Shown: positions 11,545 through 23,504 of the stretch, piece after piece
Numbering within the stretch: position 1 is the first letter of the stretch
Layout: each line of letters opens with the position of its first letter
Assembly: GCA_030063045.1 (NCBI GenBank)
Contig: JAQSEB010000181.1
Coordinates: 372,001-436,000, forward strand
Direction: 5' to 3'
From: Pratylenchus scribneri
Taxonomy: Eukaryota; Nematoda; Chromadorea; Rhabditida; Pratylenchidae
DNA length: 64,000 bases
Translations under genes and position numbers: made by a program
Notes under the pieces: model-generated
Told to the model about the DNA's origin: nothing
Seen by the model: the letters and a program-made list of their open reading frames with translations, nothing else
Databases searched by the model: none

Positions 11545-14500
11545 TTAAACAGCTGCCGCGCTTGTGGATGGGGTTGGCTCGATTTCGTCAAAGTTCTCGT
11601 CTAATAAGATCAGTTGATGATCTTGTTCTTGTTCCAATCGGGCAGCCTTGTCTTTTTGTCGTCGCCTGCCTCTTTTGCGAATTTTACCTTCTCTAATTGC
11701 TGCTTCAGATAGCAAATCAACCTTAAATTGGAGCAGGGTTGCCAGAATGTCCCCCCACGGGGGGCATTTGCCCCCTTTTTGAGATTTTGCCCCCTTTTGT
11801 GCCCCCCGAGCCGAGTTGCCCCCCAAATGCCCCCTTTTTAAAATTTTGTCATTTTTTCCCTATTTTATTATTTTTTGGTCTAATTTTTCGCTGCGCGGCA
11901 AATTTTTGGTCTAATTTTTCGCTGCGCGGCAAATTTTTGGTCTAATTTTTCGCTGCGCGGCAAATTTTTGGTCTAATTTTTCGCTGCGCGGCCATTATTG
12001 GAAAAATTTTTGCATTTTTGGCACTTTTTAAAAATGCCCCCCAAAATGCCCCCTTTTTTACTGAAAATGCCCCCCAAATGCCCCCTTTTTTTTCCAAAAT
12101 GCCCCCCAAAGTAAAAATCCATCTGGCAACCCTGAATTGGAGCATTTTGATCACATTTATTCGGAAAATGTTAATGGGAAATATATAAAATTGCCAAAAA
12201 ATTTTGAAAATTGCGAAATGAGTATTAAAAATTGTTAGTGGTTTGCCCAAAATTCACAAACCATATACCATTGGATAGAGCTCGTCAAGACGCATCGAAT
12301 GGTATATAATTTGTCTTAGTTTAATTGGTTTTGAACCAAACCCCATAAAACGGTTTAAGTGGTTTAAAACCCTTAATTTTTGATCAAACCATGACAAAAT
12401 ACCAATCGACGCGTCTCGGCGAGATCTATCGAATGGGTATAAGGTTTGGGGTATAGGACAAACTTTTAAACCGTTATAAAATATAAACTTTTCGCAATTT
12501 TCAATGTTTTTTTCGCAAAATTAAATACCATCCAATGTTAATAACCTGTGTAATTGGTTTCTCCTCGTCCGAATCAAGTTCATCTTCTAATTCAAGGCCA
12601 GTATCATTGTCATCTGGATAAATATTTACTCCACATTGTTCAGACTAAAATTTTTTTTTAATTATTATTTATAAATGTGAGTTTGGTTTTTGGTTATTAT
12701 TTTTTGCCACTAAAAATTGCTCTTTTTACCACCAAACAGTTTTTTGATTTCTAATAACTAAAAACCGATTTTAAACCATAAAAACCTTATACCATTTTGT
12801 AGATCTCGTCGAGACGCATCGATTGGTATATAAATTGTCAGGTTTTGGCCCAAAATTAAAATGGTTTAAAAACAAAAACCGGAAATATGGTTTAAACGGT
12901 TTAACTCGCTCAGTTTTGATTTAAACTAAGAAGTGTTTCCCGATGGATCAACAAATTGGTATAAGGTTTTTATAAGGTCTAAACCGGTTTCTGATTTATT
13001 AAAACTGTTATTTATCATTTAAATTTTCTCAATGTTCCCCATTAATTATATTTATTTTCTAATTTTTTTCCTTACATCCATTTTCTCCTCTGCGTTGGAC
13101 ATTCGAACCAATTTGAACAAAGTCGGCCCTTCGGAATTGCTTTCCACAATCAATTTCTGATTTTTGGCTCGACCAACTTTCTTAAATTTTTGCTCTGGGT
13201 CGGCAATTAGTCCGCCATATTTTGGGTTGCAAAGAATGCCAGCCAGGAAAATTTTGCGCGAATCATTTTGAGGATTTTTGATTATTTTAGCCTCAATTTT
13301 GAACTTTAAAAAAAGAAATTAAATATAAATAAATATAATGGAATGATTTACCAAATATTTGACTACTTCCTTGCCATCCACCTTCTCTGAAACTATGTTA
13401 TGCGGCACAATTTGTCCGGTCGGTTCGCCACCAATAATTTCATAACTGTTCGTTTCTTCTCGATAAATTGCTTCGAATTTAATCCAATGTCCGACTTTGA
13501 CACATTTTCTATAATCCATAGGCAGAACAATCTTTTGGTTGGCATATTTTGGCGAGAAAAACGTATATTTTTCGTCCACAACAAAGCCAACATCCTCAAT
13601 TTTGTGTTTACGCTTTAAATTTAATTAATTTAATTATCTAAATTGTTTTAAAATACATTTTTGCCATTTTCATTCTCTTCCATTGCCATTTGTTTTGCCT
13701 GTTTAATTAATTCAACTGTGTTTTCATAGGACTCGGCCCCTTTGGGTTGCCGACTCAATCTGGCAATTGTGAAGCGACTCATTTTCTTGCCTGGACCAGT
13801 GTCGATAACATTGACCCTTAAAAATAATTATTAGCAATTAATAATATTTGATGACTCACCAAAGGGATTCAACTTCCATTTCAGGCACAAAAATAGGAAG
13901 AGGCCCAAGAACATGAAGTGGATCAGCGATGAGTCCAAAATTTGGTGTATTGTATAATATTCCATAATTGTCGGATGGGAAGATTTGAATTTGCAACATT
14001 TTTGTGCCATAATCATCCGGAATAACCCAACATTCCTTATCTTCATATTCTTCACCATCTTCATCATCTGCCGCCCATTCAATGATGTCCTCATAGAAAT
14101 AGGCCTTAAGAATATGGAAATTATAATAAATTAATTGAAAATGGGTACAATATATGTTTTGAGCACATCATTGTAGTAGGCATCGAATCGGTATTTGTTC
14201 CCAAGCAAATCAAAGTTATTTTCCACTTTTGCCTCGCTTTTTGACCAAAGACCGATTTCAACACGATGCTCCTTCAATTGTGGGCAAAATAATTCCTTTG
14301 AATCAATCAAAAAGCCTTCCAATTTCAGCAGAACCTAAAAATTCTAATAAATCTGAAAATGCATCAAATGTGACTTACACCCAAAATTTAATCCTCCTTT
14401 TTCCCGATTTTTGGATTATGCGGCGCTTCTTCGTCTTCCTCATCTTCATCGTCAGTCGAATCCCAATGTAAATAAGTTGGTTTATTATCTTGGGTGACAT

Positions 14501-16319
14501 TCCAATCCTAAGCAAAAAGTAAAGTTAAAGTCAATCAATAATTTGTATTACCGCTTCCCAAGCAATTTTTCGCTCATCAACGGCCACCTCGATGAATTTG
14601 AAGAAATCGAATTTTGGTTCCCAATCTCGCCCATTTCTTTCTATTTCCACAGAAATCCATGCATAAATTGGAACATCATATTTTGCCTATAAATTTTTTA
14701 ATCTTAACCCAAAAATTATGGACCAAGAAACCTGAAGATGAAGTTTCTCAAATAGATCGTCGTTCAAATCAATATTGCCGAATAATTGGGTCCAACAAAA
14801 CTGCCCTTTGTTTTTAGGTGGTAGCACAGCGATAGTTTTCACCTTTTAAATATTTCTTTTACTAATTAAATATATAAATAAATAAACCAAATTTAAGCCC
14901 TCTTTGCATTCCGCCTTGTACACTTTTTGGCCCATCTCATAGTAAATCACTTCATTGTTTCCATTGGCATTGAAACAGACATTGTCACCAAATTTTAACG
15001 CTTTTTCATAGCGTAAAATTTGTGACGTTTTCAAGCCTCGATAGTTGGGCGCTTGAAACCTGAATTTTATTGAATTAAAATTAAAAATTGTGGTAAAAAA
15101 ATTAAAATAATACAATTTGTGTGGCATTTTATAAAGTTTGCCATCAGAATAAACAAAATGCTTATATGTAGTTGAGTCGGCCAGTGGTGCTGTTATGATA
15201 ATTCCATTTAATTCCGGAAAATTCCATTGATTTGCTTCAAAAATGCGACCGGGCTGACAGTCTGAATAAAAAAATTAAAAAATGTAAGAATTATTTTTGA
15301 CTATTATTTTTCGGTCTTAAATTTTATGAACTAAATAACATTTTTGAAAAATATAAAATATTACTCTCATTTTCCATTTCTTCAGGGATGTCTGGTTCTG
15401 GTGTGGCTCTGGGTGTCACCGTCTGATCACTTTCAAAATTGCTTTCGTTGTCGATGGTAAGGCCTGAAATATTTGGAATATGATGTTTTATTGAAAATTT
15501 TCCAAAAAATATTATTCATTCCCATATTTATTCAAATCATTTTACTTTTTTAATTTTATGATACAATTTTGATAAAACAAAAAATTCAATAGCCGATTTC
15601 TATATAGCTTTATCAATAAAATAAACTAATATTTTATTATTCATTAACAGAGTCCGGATTTATATACATGCACGAAAAAGTCAAATATGCAAATTTCAGA
15701 AAAATATGCAATTTTTCGGTTTTTATTGCATTTTAGAAGGACAATTTTTGCCAAAAAGGGCGAAAATATGCAAAATATGCAAAAAATAGTTGACACTAAA
15801 ATGCTTTAAATATCATAAAAATATTATTTATGTACCCAGAAACTCATTTAGAAAACAGACAAAAAATATGCATTTGCATATAAATCCAGATCTGTTTATT
15901 AATTCATTTAAAAAATTATTAACTCGAAACTAATATTTTATTATTTATTAAATATTTCATTAAAAAAATTTTTACCGATTGAAGATGAATGCATGCTCTC
16001 AGTCCCTGTCCAACCTGAAAAAATGAATTAGTAAAATTTTTATTTTTTTAAATATTTTTTTAAATCTTAACCCCTTCTTATTATTGGTTCTATTCTAATA
16101 ATGATGTATCAACAAAAGAAAAAGACAACCTTTTTGTTTAATTCCATTGTTTTAATAAATTGTTTTAATTTCGGTGTAAAATAAATATTTTAATTCTTAT
16201 AAGGAAATTTAGTTCTTACTGAATAGACTGTCCTCATCAGTGCCAATTTGATTGGATTCACCACTCATCGCCGATTCCATTCGTACTGTTGTTGTTTGCG
16301 AATATCGTGATGACATCAT
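11545..16319 (-). CDS. Fifteen-exon protein of unknown function, with one in-frame stop
   Basis: Exons in transcript order: 16319-16220, 16014-15976, 15463-15365, 15261-15114, 15059-14888, 14842-14732, 14686-14552, 14507-14379, 14334-14149, 14104-13860, 13816-13657, 13612-13352, 13303-13076, 12644-12546 and 11721-11545. All junctions agree in phase and the sum is 2,289 nt (763 codons). The N-terminus is acidic and Ser/Thr-rich; the middle is beta-rich; the C-terminus holds a basic KIRKRGRRRQKDK patch, possibly a nuclear signal, then an acidic tail. Two segments share a motif of the form N-x-P/K-x-(Y/F)-G-x-LIADP, suggesting duplicated domains. A TAA at 14390-14388 (codon 308) interrupts exon 8 although phase is kept on both sides. 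No signal peptide or membrane segment is seen. I do not recognise the family. The stop could be a nonsense allele, an assembly error, or the end of a short isoform. Confidence 0.75.
11734..12134. mobile_element. hAT-type MITE, 401 bp
   Basis: The ends are CAGGGTTGCCAG and CTGGCAACCCTG, flanked by a perfect 8-bp direct duplication AATTGGAG at 11726-11733 and 12135-12142. An 8-bp duplication and CAGGG-type ends are the hallmark of hAT transposons. The interior has C-rich CCCCCCAAATGCCCCCTTTTT arms and four tandem copies of a 31-bp unit (GGTCTAATTTTTCGCTGCGC..., about 11877-11990), with no transposase. It sits about 12 bases from the last acceptor of the minus-strand 762-codon gene. Confidence 0.9.
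12236..12490. mobile_element. Foldback element, GGTTTGTCC-ended subfamily
   Basis: Left half: ACAAACCATATACCATTGGAT and CTCGTCAAGACGCATCGAATGG. Right half: the inverse CAATCGACGCGTCTCGGCGAG and TATCGAATGGGTATAAGGTTT. The centre is TTTAAACCATT-type AT DNA. No ORF. It lies in the last intron of the 762-codon gene; a close relative is at 49.93-50.31 kb. Confidence 0.7.
12736..13005. mobile_element. Foldback element, AACCGGTTT family
   Basis: Ends TGATTTCTAATAACTAAAAACC and the inverse AAACCGGTTTCTGATTTATT enclose TTTTGTAGATCTCGTCGAGACG and its diverged mirror. About 270 bp, non-coding, inside an intron of the 762-codon gene. Confidence 0.7.
15645..15893. repeat. ATATGCAAAT-rich dispersed repeat, copy 1
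   Basis: Starts near AGAGTCCGGATTTATATACA and ends near ATGCATTTGCATATAAATCC, with several AAATATGCAAA motifs between. An interrupted copy with the same order of motifs lies at 34.67-35.33 kb and a fragment at about 55.12-55.16 kb. Intronic here. Confidence 0.65.
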
Positions 16320-16906
16320 TATTTTTTTTTGATTTATTATTTTTATTCTAAAAAAAGCTCCTGTAAGGTAAATGTTTGGTTTAGTCTTTAGTAACACGCG
16401 AATTTGTGAATATTTTTTGGTTAAATTAAAATAATTAATAAGGTTAATTCAGCGCAGCAATTGGATGAAAATATAATTAAGGTTTAAATAATTTTTTAAT
16501 GAAATGTATTATTTTTGAATTGCGTTTTTCACTGATTTTTATAAAATTCGCTACCGTACATAAAAGAAATTTGCTTAAATTTGTTTATCCTTTAGTTGAT
16601 TTATTTTAAGAAGTCACAATTTTCCAAAAAATAGTGCATAATTAGATCAAAAAAAACATATTGATAGATTCCAAATTGCCGATTGATAATGGGACTTATA
16701 GTTGAAAAATTTAAATGAATGTTTATTTCCTAAGGATAAAAGAAAGTTGATAATATTTTATCTATCCCAGCCCAGATGTCCATAAATCTTATGAAATCGT
16801 TTAGCAATTACTAAACTCTTGGAGTTATATTTAACAATAGATTTCCGATTTTTTAATTTTTTTTTTTTAAATTATTAAACATTTTTCAACATTTTCTTGG
16901 GGTGGG

Positions 16907-17298
16907 CAGGGCTGCCAGATGGATTTTCACTTTGGGGGGTATTTTCAAGAAAAAAGGGGGCATTTTGGGGAGCATTTTTAAATAGAATCAAAAATGCGAA
17001 AAATTTTAGCCAAAATGGTAGCTCAGCGTAAAATTTTAATGAAAAATGCCCTCTATTTTGTAAAAATTGCCCGCAGGGAAAAAATTAGGCAAAAAATAGC
17101 CACGTAGAGAGAAATTTTAACCAAAACTTGTCGCGCAGCGAAAAATTTTAGCAAAAAATTACCAAAAAGGGGAAAAATGTCAAATTTTAAAAAGGGGGCA
17201 TTTGGGGAGCAACTCGGCTCGGGGGGCAAAAAAAAAGGGGGGCAAAATCCTAAAAACGGGGCAAATGCTCCCCGTGGGTGGGTATCCTGGCAGCCCTG
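16907..17298. mobile_element. hAT-type MITE, 392 bp
   Basis: Ends CAGGGCTGCCAG and CTGGCAGCCCTG, with flanks GGGGTGGG (16899-16906) and GGGGTGAG (17299-17306), an 8-bp duplication with one mismatch. The interior is G-rich with GGGGGCATTTTGGGG-type arms, related in inverted sense to the element at 11.73 kb. No transposase. Confidence 0.85.
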
Positions 17299-18461
17299 GG
17301 GGTGAGGGATTAATAGAGTAATAAAGGAGTGATTTTAAAAGAGATAATACGGTATTTTGTATCAAATGGACTTCTCTTAAAGAGAATTTTGTGCAGATCA
17401 ATTTTCGTACACGAAATTTAAATGCGCGAAAGGAAACATCCCATTCAAATTTGATTGAATAATTTGAGATTTTAATGAACGAAACTCTAAGCCAGAAATG
17501 AATAAATTTTTAATATATAAAATATACTGAAAATAAGGCAGGAAAAAAAATGATTAGGGATGAGATAAATGAGTTGACGAATGGAAATGTGGGTATTTGC
17601 TGCCCCTTATAAGTAGGTCATCTGATGGACCTATAATACGGGGCAAAACTTACCTTTTTTTGAATAAGAAATAAAAATGGGAAAAGAGCATTGATGCTTG
17701 GGGCTAACGAGGAGTGAATTGGTGAGATAGAATTCCTTGGACCAGCAAAAAAGTATAGGAATTTTAAAAAGAATGCTAATGTTTATTTAAACTATTTTAA
17801 TAAATTTCAAAAGTAAAAGCAATATCGGCTTTGTAAACCAGAAAAAATTTTTGAAGTGAATGGATTCAAATTTTCGATCCTTTTTTAAAGTGCACTCCAT
17901 TTATTTGAATTTCAGAGACATCCTTCTCGCCAATCGACCAAAATTTCCACTCTTCAATTATTTTTTCTGACAATGAGTTAAGAAGCCTAATTTTATTTTA
18001 TTCGCAATTTTACCCTTCAAAATCAGGCATTTTGTGAAAAAATCAGCACGGAGGAGCCCCAGGCTTAAAAGGAAAAAAGGGAATTTGGGAAGAGAATAAA
18101 TAAATAATTCCTTTTCATAATGGCATCCATTCTCCATTTTAATTGTTTTGTTGGGTCATCCTCATCAAATGGGTAGGTATAATGGACCAATGAATGGAAG
18201 AAGGAAAAGATTCTGTACTGGATGAATTTGAATGCAACAACAAAAAGAAAGAAAGAAAGAAAGAAAGAAATGCAATTGTTCCTCTGGAATATGGAGGGAG
18301 GCAATTATAGAGCGCATTTCTGACTGAGTGAGAGGAATTGGAAAGAGGAATTCTTTCAGAGCATTTTCTCATTTAGCATTTTATTATCATAGATAGATTA
18401 TATGTAGGATATTATTTCTCTAAAAAATTGAATGAATTATAAAAAATATAGGTTCTTCTGT
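17299..18461. other. Intergenic stretch with a (GAAA)n microsatellite
   Basis: No gene supported. A perfect AGAAAGAAAG run sits at about 18245-18270. The minus-strand open frames over it are products of the repeat. Confidence 0.5.
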
Positions 18462-19548
18462 TTAGTTCTTTTGTGTCCAATTGTTGACTCGAATTCCAAT
18501 GTTGGTAGAAGAAAATGTTGTTATATTATTAGTATTATTCGAAGAAGATGAATTTTTGGTAAAGTAACAAAAAATGTGTCTGAATTGTTGTTTAACATCT
18601 TTTCGGAAATCGCGGACCAAAAAGAGTAGGCAAATCTCCTCAGTGCATATGTAAAATAAATTGGTAAAATATGTGATCCAAGTATAAATAATTTTTGCAA
18701 TTTTTGGCCCATCAGCAGTGATATATTTATTAAAAGTAGGAAGGACAAAATAGCGTAAAGAAGAAACGAGGAGGCAAGAGAAGCAGACAATCAAAATTCG
18801 GACAGAATCTTTTTCGGAAGAAGCATGACTCGACAATGTAGAATTTCGTTTATCTTAATGATAATAATTATAATTATTTTTTCCTATTTTCGGCTGACGA
18901 TTTACATTTTAACCATATCATTTTGCAAGTAATAGCCGAATAGCAGAATGCTGCAATGCCGATGCAGATTTTGAGAATTACAATTACAGAAAAGAGAGTT
19001 TCAGTTGCAGGTGTCCATCGTCTCAATAGGTCCAATGAGCCAACAATTAACGAAAAGAGCCAAAGAAGAGCACAAATTAGGTAAAAGTTCCTTCAATCGA
19101 TAAAATTTATAATTTATTTTTGATTAAATCAGAAACATTTTCTTTGCCGAAAACCAATTATAATGGAATGGGAAGATCATGGCATGCGCTCGGTTTACTG
19201 CCAATGCTAAAATATGTGTTACCAAAACCGTATCATTAACAAATCTATTTGCACTGAGCAAATAGATAACAAGGGGAGGCGATACGCACAAAATATAGTT
19301 GATTAGGAAGGATGGCATTTCTGTAAGCAACAGAAAAGAACTTCCAATTCCAATTGCCTTAAAAAGTAAAAGATCTGATATTGATTTTAATAATAATTTT
19401 AAATATGTACCCTGCTAAACACGATTATCATGGCCGGTCTGGTCTTGGATAATTTCCAAAGTGGATATAAGAAAATGAATAAAAAGATGAAGATTAGCAA
19501 AACATCGAAAAAGAACCGAATTAGCCAATCATATTTTAACTCGGCCAT
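18462..19548 (-). CDS. Nematode seven-helix chemoreceptor-like protein
   Basis: Four exons: 19548-19411, 19357-19137, 19090-18906 and 18853-18462. Phases agree and give 312 codons (311 aa), the usual size of nematode serpentine receptors. ATG at 19548 starts MAELKYDW, immediately followed by the first hydrophobic helix, so no cleaved signal is expected. Later helices are visible around FLINYILCVSPPLVIYLL, FYLICALLWLFSLIVG, LFSVIVILKICIGIAAF, RILIVCFSCLLVSSLRYF and IIYTWITYFTNLFYIC. An NRAHAMIFPFHY sequence stands where such receptors have their helix-3/loop-2 NR...P..Y motif. The C-terminal tail is short, Ser/Asn/Thr-rich and starts LVRDFRKDV. Exact subfamily (Srx- or Srt-like) is uncertain. 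Role by family: sensing of environmental chemicals at sensory cilia. Confidence 0.8.
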
Positions 19549-20469
19549 TTCTTTAATGGCGTGACCTTAAATTATTATTTAGTATATTAGGATTTTATTA
19601 AACAAAAAGATTGTGAAAAATATAATTTATGTAACAGGAAATATTACTATAGAAGTTATCGTTGAATAGTCGAATATTGATTGAATAATGTTTCGGAATC
19701 AAAGTAGCTTAAACGGTTTAATTCCTTTAAATCTTAGTAAATTAGCAAATTTATTTATTAAATATATATTTATCTTGATGAGATTTAAATAAATAGTTAT
19801 AATTTATTGCTTTAAATGTCAAAGCATTTATAACAAATGTATCAAAGATTAATAAATTGCCTCGAAATAAAAATTAAATGATAATTAAATGTAAAAATTT
19901 AAATAAATTTCTTATTGATGTTTGGGGAAGATTAAATGAAGAAAATGGATTTATTTATATGTTAAATTTTTTGTATGAATTATAAGAAAATTTTTAATAA
20001 AAAAACAAGTAAACTACAAAAATAAAACGCGCAATTTTGCATAACATCTTCCCATCCTATCAACATTTTTTCAGTAGTCAATTTGAACTTGAAAAAATTC
20101 CTTTTTATTTTAAGATTTTTAATCCTCTTTTTGTTTGCTCTATTTCGAGAATCTTTTATTTGGCATATTTTTGCCAAATTCAAGTACAAAGTTAGAATAT
20201 CATCTAGCAAAAAAAATATATTAAATGAATTATGCTATGCAATTTGAATTTGTCAACAATTTTTTGATTGAGATGTGAATGATAAACGGAAAATGGGAGC
20301 AGGCTGAAAAATTTGTAAAATTTTTCAAATTTAAATTAATAATAACAATGACATGGAGATTTTTACATCAATTTAATTTTATTTAATACAATTTGGCATG
20401 GTTGTCCATTAGACATAACCATCATCTCTCTAACACTAGGGCACAATCCATCCGTGCACCGTGACGAGA
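19549..20469. other. AT-rich intergenic stretch, nothing recognised
   Basis: No repeat family, RNA gene or coding exon could be supported. The minus-strand frame at 19980-20210 has random-like composition. Confidence 0.4.
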
Positions 20470-20577
20470 GTTGAGTGTTGCGTGCTGAATGTCAACTGTC
20501 AAATGTTTTATTGTAGCCAGTGGATGGCTACAAAAGACAGATGCAAAACATTTGACAAAAAGCACGCAACACTCAAC
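20470..20577. repeat. 108-bp near-perfect hairpin
   Basis: GTTGAGTGTTGCGTGCT (20470-20486) pairs perfectly with AGCACGCAACACTCAAC (20561-20577), and TCAAATGTTTT pairs with AAAACATTTGA further in. The loop has its own TGTAGCCA/TGGCTACA stem. Outer bases CCGTG/CACGG extend the pairing with mismatches. It could be a tiny MITE or a hairpin RNA precursor; nothing in the sequence decides. Confidence 0.65.
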
Positions 20578-21487
20578 AGTCAAGAGTCCACACGGATGTT
20601 TTATTTGTGGCTGGCTACCGGCTACAATTAATTTTTCACGAAAATATTTTTTAAAATATGGCTATTCTTGTAAAAGGAAAATTAAATTGAAAAATTCAAT
20701 TAAAATAATAAACATTATATAGAAAAGTTGTATAAAATTTAATTTATTTTTCAATTTTTTCAGTGGAAATGGGATTATATGGCAAAATTTGGGAAAAAAT
20801 TCTAAAATTAATTTTCTTAAAAATCTTAAAAATCTGAAATTTTTAGATAAATAATAGTAGCGTTTGGGTAAAAAATATAAAAAAATTAGGATTTTATCAT
20901 GATCCATTTTAAAAATATTATGATTTTTGAAAATTTTTTAGTAATTAATAAGGCGAAGTTGAATATAAGAAAAAAACCGCAAGTATAAAGAAAATAAATT
21001 TATCTGAAGAATCCGTTAAATTAATAAATCCATTTCTATATTCAAATATAATTTAATTTGAGAAAGAATAAGTAATTTCCCAATCATTTTCAAAAAAATT
21101 GTACTTTTAGCTGACATTGGAATTTGATGATGTCCTCTTTCTAATAACTCTGAAATAATATTGAGTATTGACATTCCTCGTCTATAAAATTATTACATTT
21201 TTGTCAACCAATTGAATATTTAATTTTTTCCCATCCAAAATTCCCTCATCCCTCAGTTTGCCTTTGAAAAGACGCTCATATAAAAAGCGGCGAATTCTCC
21301 CTCAATATTTAAGTATTACTAATTTTTATGATAATTGGAAAAAATGTAATCCTATATATAATTTATTTACATTTCTTCCTATTCCTCTATGAAGATGAAT
21401 TTCTCTGATTTTTAATTACAAATTCATTCCCCATTATCAAAATAAAATTTTGAATTAAGCAATTTTTAGAAATAATATTTCTTCAAA

Positions 21488-22904
21488 ATGAATCAACAAA
21501 TTTTGCGTCAAGGATTGCCAGCCGAATTGTTGAATGAATTATTTGGCTCATTGCCATTTGGAAATGCTTTTGGTCTTCTGGCCAAAATGCCAAATAGCAT
21601 TTTAGCCAGAAATATTCAAAAAATGATCAATGGCATTAAGGAGGTGGAATACTATAAATAGAAAATTAGAGTAAATTAAAATATTTTTTAGACAATGAAA
21701 AACAATAAAATAAATAGAACGGATTGTGGACAAAGATTAGCAATTTCAGAGAATGGATTCATTGCAACGCATATTGGTCCACGAGGTATTTTAAAAATTA
21801 AGTGTGGAAATTAGATTAAAAATATAAATCTTTCTTTAGAAGATAATTGTGTCCGAACAAATTTGTCAATTCCATTATTTAAATTGAATGGATGCAAAAA
21901 ATCCGCAATTGTCTTCTATTTTGAAATACAAATTCTCCGCAAATCAATTTGGTATAAATTAATTTTTATTTTAAAAATATTTAATAAAAATTTTTAAATT
22001 TCTCTCAAGCGAAATGATTGACAAAAGAAAATAATAATTTTTTTACTTAATAGTATTCTTTTATCAAAAAATGCTTTTTTACCTAAAGCTAACTTAGTTT
22101 ATGACTTCTAATAAATAAGAAACCGGCTTTAGACCCTACAAATCTTATACCATTTTGTAGATCTCATCGAAACGCATTAAAAATTTATATAATTTGTCAT
22201 GATTTGGTCAAAATTAAATGGTATTAAACCAATTAAACCATATGTTTTAATTTGGTTTTAAACACTTCAATTTTAGTCAAAACTTGACATTTTATATACA
22301 ATTCTATGCGTCCGATGAGATTTACAAAATGTTATAAGCTCGGTTTCAGATTTATTAAAATTCAAAAAATTAAGTGTTTTGTAAAAAATTTTTAGGTAAA
22401 AGAATATGATTTTTAGGTAAAAATTAGTATCCATGACAAATAATTACATGTTATTATTCAGGATTGATGGCATTCGCATTGGATTTTGTACAAAACAATT
22501 TCGATTAGAATGCAAAGTGCTTGGATGGAAGAAAACTAATTCAATTGGATTTTGGTGCAAAGGAGGAATGAAAATTGATGGATCATGGACTGGATTCGTA
22601 AATGTTGCTGGATGTTTTAATGAAGGAAATTTGGTTGGCCTTGGCATAATTCGACAGCCAAATTCGAATATGGAATGTTTTGCCACATCGAATGGAGAAT
22701 TGTTAGGTAAAATTTTGAAAGAAATGTGCAATTTTCAAAAAAATTGTAAATAATTTAATTTCAGGGAAAATTGTATTGCCGAAAAAATTTGCCGAACTCG
22801 AACTTTTCCCCATTGTCAGTTTATACGATCCTGACGATTCAATTTCTGTGAATTTTGGGAAAGAAGAATGGAACTTCAAAGAATTTGGACGTGTACTTGA
22901 ATAA
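21488..22904 (+). CDS. SPRY-domain protein
   Basis: Five exons: 21488-21643, 21692-21785, 21840-21951, 22462-22706 and 22765-22904, all in phase; 249 codons (248 aa). The N-terminal 52 residues (MNQQILRQGLPAELLNELF...) form an Ala/Leu/Asn helical region without a signal peptide. The SPRY domain runs from about residue 85 to 245: FYFEIQIL, RIGFCTKQF, SIGFWCKG, GNLVGLGI, CFATSNGELLGKIVLP, LFPIVSLYDPDDSISVNFG. SPRY domains bind partner proteins. Nematodes have large SPRY families, and in some plant parasites secreted members act as effectors, but this one lacks a secretion signal. The third intron contains a foldback element (22092-22370). A truncated paralogue lies at 54.2 kb. Confidence 0.85.
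22092..22370. mobile_element. Foldback element, AACCGGTTT family
   Basis: Left end TTATGACTTCTAATAAATAAG and TTTTGTAGATCTCATCGAAACG mirror ATGCGTCCGATGAGATTTAC and GGTTTCAGATTTATTAAAATTC at the right. It is contained in an intron of the SPRY gene. Confidence 0.65.
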
Positions 22905-23504
22905 AAATTTTTGAAATGATGCCAATAACAAGAAAGGCAAATATTGAAGATGTTTTAATATTTAATTCCCATGATTTTATGTATTAAATTCATTTGATTG
23001 GTTGAATGTTCATCATATAAATTCGTTTATGTTTTTGATTCACTTGAAGAATTCAATTTTTGATATTTACCATCAATAAATTTTTAATCTGTTACTAATC
23101 TAAATGATATTGGACTTTTAAATTCAAGTCCGAAATGATGTTAATGCATAAAAAATTATATTTATTTAATCTAGAAGAGCAAAGGCAGACTAGGGGTATG
23201 GTGGTGGTTTTATACTCATGTGGTTAAATATTTTTGAAAAGTTTCAGTAAATTTATTTGGAATTAATTTTTTGTAAATGATTCAAATGGAATAAATTGAT
23301 AAAGTTTCTTTATAAGGGAGAAAGAAAATCAAAATTGGCATAATAAATTAAAATCAATTTCAATTTTTAATTAACAAATGAATTGTAGCAGTTCTTTGAC
23401 ATGCGAAGCAGATCATAAATCGGAAAAATGTTTTTTTTTATAAATAAAAGCTCATCATTATTCACTTTTCTTTCTGCCCCATTTCTTTTTCATTCTCATC
23501 ATTA
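22905..23504. other. Intergenic region between convergent SPRY genes
   Basis: 600 bp of AT-rich DNA between the stop of the + strand SPRY gene and the stop of the minus-strand SPRY gene. No feature was recognised beyond AATAAA-type motifs. Confidence 0.5.
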
